A DNA stretch of 64,000 bases, from the NCBI GenBank assembly GCA_030418115.1, contig JAUHQD010000011.1, positions 62,001-126,000 on the forward strand. The letters are read 5' to 3'. This DNA is from Alteromonadaceae bacterium BrNp21-10. Lineage in GTDB: Bacteria > Pseudomonadota > Gammaproteobacteria > Enterobacterales > Alteromonadaceae. The notes under the pieces are model-generated. The model had not been told where the DNA came from and made no database searches. It saw only the letters and a list, made by a program, of their open reading frames with translations. Of the stretch, positions 61,819 through 64,000 are shown piece after piece (position 1 is the first letter of the stretch; each line of letters starts with the position of its first letter). The position numbers and the translations under genes were made by a program.

Positions 61819-62796
61819 CTATCGAGTTTGATACCACAAGGGCAACGGTGCACGGCCTAGGATCATTTTTAGAGTATACAATGCGGCTTGTTCTTCACTA
61901 AGTTGATGACTCCAGCTAACTCGTTGTTTAGTGTTAGCGCCCTTGCCCTTTGAGGCATATTCCGCGTAGAACGTTGTGTTATGGGCATTGGGTTTAGACC
62001 AGTCATCCCAACCTTTTGCCACAATTGGTGCATCGATTTGGGTGTTGATAAAAACGGTTTTGGCAAACTCGCGCCATGGACGACCTAAATACACTTCACT
62101 GACGCCTTCTGCGGCGGTCAGCTTGCTATCAATAAACACCAAACCGTAGGGGATTTTTTCAGGTGTGGAAGCAGCGGTAATATAGGAGTTACTCTTAGCG
62201 TGAATAGTACAATGGTCAAACACCGCGGTGCCACCGCCAAAAATGAAATCGGTGGTACCTTCGACATAACAATTTTTAAAGTAACTGCGTTTACCCTCGC
62301 CGGTAACGTAGAGGGTGTCTTGATTGCCTAACAATTTAACGTTATCAAACAGCACGCGATCGGCATTGACTGCTACAGCGACAGCTTGCCCGACTTCACC
62401 GGCGGTGTTTTCAACGGTGAGGTTATAGGCGTGAAAGTCATTACCATCCACTTGTAAGGTTGGCGTGTGGAAGGTGCTATTACGACCAATATTAAGTTTA
62501 TTAAAATGATCACCATAGCGAATAATGGTGTGTTCCACCGACTCCCCCACAAACGTCAATTTTGGGGTCCATTCATACACATGGACTTTTTCATGATAAA
62601 TGCCATTTTTAATTTGAATGGTAATGGGCTTATCCACAAAGGCTTTAGCATTATCAATGGCGGCCTGAATGCTTTTATACTCAGCCGTGCCATCTTGGGC
62701 TACCGTCATATGATAATCAATAGCCCCTTGCGCCAATGAACTTAAGCAAAACAATAGGCTACCAATAAAAATCGATGTGCTGTTTATTCTGAACAT
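61819..62796 (-). CDS. Pectinesterase (CE8)
   Basis: A 325-residue secreted pectin methylesterase. After a signal peptide (IGSLLFCLSSLAQGA) the beta-helix carries the family residues: GQAVAVAVNADR, LLGNQDTLYV (Gln and Asp), CYVEGTTDFIFGGG (second Asp) and YLGRPWREF (Arg). It removes methyl groups from homogalacturonan, preparing it for lyases. The last residues (RAPLPLWYQTR) run close to the DUF3565 gene. A plant cell-wall target fits with the xyloglucan locus 28 kb away. Confidence 0.94.
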   Translation of the reverse strand: MFRINSTSIFIGSLLFCLSSLAQGAIDYHMTVAQDGTAEYKSIQAAIDNAKAFVDKPITIQIKNGIYHEKVHVYEWTPKLTFVGESVEHTIIRYGDHFNKLNIGRNSTFHTPTLQVDGNDFHAYNLTVENTAGEVGQAVAVAVNADRVLFDNVKLLGNQDTLYVTGEGKRSYFKNCYVEGTTDFIFGGGTAVFDHCTIHAKSNSYITAASTPEKIPYGLVFIDSKLTAAEGVSEVYLGRPWREFAKTVFINTQIDAPIVAKGWDDWSKPNAHNTTFYAEYASKGKGANTKQRVSWSHQLSEEQAALYTLKMILGRAPLPLWYQTR

Positions 62797-62832
62797 AAAC
62801 CGTTTAACCTTACATGTCTGTTTTGTGTCGCT

Positions 62833-63774
62833 TTATTTAAAAACCTGCATTTTTTCAATCAAGTCATCAATCCTATATGTATTTTCTAATGGTGAACGTA
62901 GTTCATCCATACCTGCTCCTTGGGCTTTAGCTAAGGCGGCAATCCGCCCTTGTTTATTAAATAATCCCGCAGGGACAGTATTGGCAATGTCGTCGCTATA
63001 GGCTTCTTGTGCTGAAATAATCTGCCAACCTTTTTGCCGTAACGCACGGACTAAATCATCAACAAATAGCGCCGCTAAATCGTTCTCATGTAATAACAAT
63101 ACATGTTTCGGGGAGCGCCCAATATATTGCATAGCAAGGTTATCGTAATGCTCAACACTTTGCACAAGCACATCCACATATAACTGTTGCAAAGCATGCA
63201 TATCGACTTGCTTATCGGCGACTAAGGCCTTTTGAAATTGCGAATCCAGATACCAATCAAAGCTATCCACGGTCACATAACCATTACGATAACCAAGCTG
63301 TTTAAGATTGGCTAAAATAGTGTTGAATTTGTAATGGCTGTCACCTTCATGCAAATACGGGAAACGATAAAAATCCCGAGCGTTGTCAAACTCCCCTAAC
63401 AGCGCATGAGATTGCTTTAAATCCGCTAAAAACACCTTGAGTTCAGATTTATCTGCTGAGATATGATTGTGACTATGATTAGCTAATGTATGCCCAGCCT
63501 GCTGATAAGCGAGCAAGCGTGAACGATTAGCTGGAGTAATATGTGATGTGGTACAAAAAAACATAGCCTGTTTAACACCAGCGATTTGCAAACTGTTTAT
63601 CAAAACTTGAGTGCGCTCGTTACCGCTAAAATAAGCGGTATCCGCCCGTGGCGCATCATCAAAGGTCAATGCAATACTTTTGCTTGTCGTCGAACTTTCG
63701 CCGACCGCGCCCTCAGTCTGTGCAAATGCCATTGTTTGCATCAGAAAAATTAAACTACAAAGTACCCTGCTCAT
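62833..63774 (-). CDS. Polysaccharide deacetylase (CE4/NodB-like), secreted
   Basis: A 313-residue protein with a signal peptide (MSRVLCSLIFLMQTMAFAQ) and NodB-homology motifs: ALTFDDAPR (catalytic base and metal Asp), HTLANHSHNHIS (two metal His) and YRFPYLHEG (Arg/Pro motif). HVLLLHENDLAALFVDDLV supplies the final His. It deacetylates glycans such as chitin/peptidoglycan or acetyl-xylan. It is 36 bp upstream of the pectinesterase gene on the same strand, so a plant-wall glycan is a fair guess. GGAAAG precedes the ATG. Confidence 0.9.
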   Translation of the reverse strand: MSRVLCSLIFLMQTMAFAQTEGAVGESSTTSKSIALTFDDAPRADTAYFSGNERTQVLINSLQIAGVKQAMFFCTTSHITPANRSRLLAYQQAGHTLANHSHNHISADKSELKVFLADLKQSHALLGEFDNARDFYRFPYLHEGDSHYKFNTILANLKQLGYRNGYVTVDSFDWYLDSQFQKALVADKQVDMHALQQLYVDVLVQSVEHYDNLAMQYIGRSPKHVLLLHENDLAALFVDDLVRALRQKGWQIISAQEAYSDDIANTVPAGLFNKQGRIAALAKAQGAGMDELRSPLENTYRIDDLIEKMQVFK

Positions 63775-63945
63775 TGCTCTACTTTCCCTTTCATCGCCAA
63801 TATGTATTTCCTGAGTAAATCAAAAACACCGAGCATAACAACTTAAGGTTTTGTTTCACTGTTTATATTTCTCTTCAACTTAATATTAATTAAGGTATGG
63901 TCTTAATTTGTATGCATTTGCTTGCAGCAAAAATCAGGAGTCAAT

Positions 63946-64000
63946 ATGTTAAAGATTTATCCTCACTTATGCTTTGATGGTCAATGCGAACAGGCCTTCA
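63946..64000 (+). CDS. VOC-family (PhnB-like) protein, 5' end only
   Basis: Behind AGGAG (6 bases) an ATG opens MLKIYPHLCFDGQCEQAF, cut by the window edge. The pattern K-I-x-P-x-L-x-F-x-G-x-C-E-x-A-F is the start of PhnB-type glyoxalase/VOC proteins. Only 18 codons are visible. Confidence 0.7.
   Translation, partial: MLKIYPHLCFDGQCEQAF

Noticed and set aside
1-64000. tRNA, rRNA, CRISPR arrays or prophage genes
   Set aside because: None were recognisable by eye on either strand; a tRNA or covariance-model scan would be decisive.

Overview
This window looks like the chromosome of a marine, polysaccharide-degrading gammaproteobacterium of the Alteromonadales (Paraglaciecola/Glaciecola/Alteromonas-like). 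The genus is an inference; no rRNA is present. The pointers are a DUF3612-type XRE regulator divergent from aceA/glcB, a GlyGly-CTERM protease, CmoA/CmoB, and a TonB-receptor/halogenase-like/glycosidase cluster. Coding density is high and the base composition is moderately AT-rich. I found no tRNA, rRNA, CRISPR or prophage.

Layout. 1-2.2 kb: a TetR regulator with a twin operator, an HPP membrane protein and a secreted NIPSNAP protein. 2.19-2.43 kb: a MITE-like element with about 23-bp terminal inverted repeats. 2.47-5.78 kb: an integrase-less cluster of three attC sites (CALIN-like) on the minus strand. It carries a Septu-like ATPase/HNH pair (ptuA/ptuB), an unrecognised 193-aa cassette gene and a Phd/Txe toxin-antitoxin cassette. 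5.8-6.65 kb: gene-free, repeat-rich DNA. 6.67-12.2 kb: glyoxylate bypass (aceA, glcB) and a divergent regulator.

12.2-34.7 kb is the core of the window. A minus-strand operon for oxidative (non-phosphorylating) L-fucose catabolism contains aldo/keto reductase, lactonase, split UxaA-type dehydratase, SDR, FAH-family hydrolase and a FucP-type importer. Beside it lie an IclR regulator and a plus-strand polysaccharide utilisation locus: GH95 fucosidase, TonB-dependent receptor, two halogenase-like flavoproteins, GH35 beta-galactosidase, Exop_C-like/SGNH esterase, BACON-GH5 endoglucanase and a CE12-like esterase. The best reading is a locus for fucosylated xyloglucan: GH5 cuts the backbone, GH95 and GH35 strip fucose and galactose, the esterases deacetylate, and the divergent operon burns the fucose to pyruvate and lactate.

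35-43.7 kb: an FHA membrane protein, an orphan hybrid histidine kinase, a pirin/azoreductase pair with a LysR regulator, a PhnA-like protein and a lipoprotein with repeated 'VNG' turns. 43.7-49.4 kb: D-alanine metabolism (alr, D-amino acid transaminase), 5-oxoprolinase PxpABC and a cysteine synthase-like enzyme. 49.4-59.3 kb: housekeeping genes (CvfB-like, adenosine deaminase, acetyl-CoA synthetase, CmoA/CmoB) plus a large secreted metalloprotease. 59.3-60.05 kb: a REP-associated tyrosine transposase flanked by its REP hairpins, with a compensatory-mutated relative near 6.55 kb. 60.1-64 kb: DUF2254 and DUF3565 proteins, a pectinesterase, a polysaccharide deacetylase and the first codons of a VOC-family gene.
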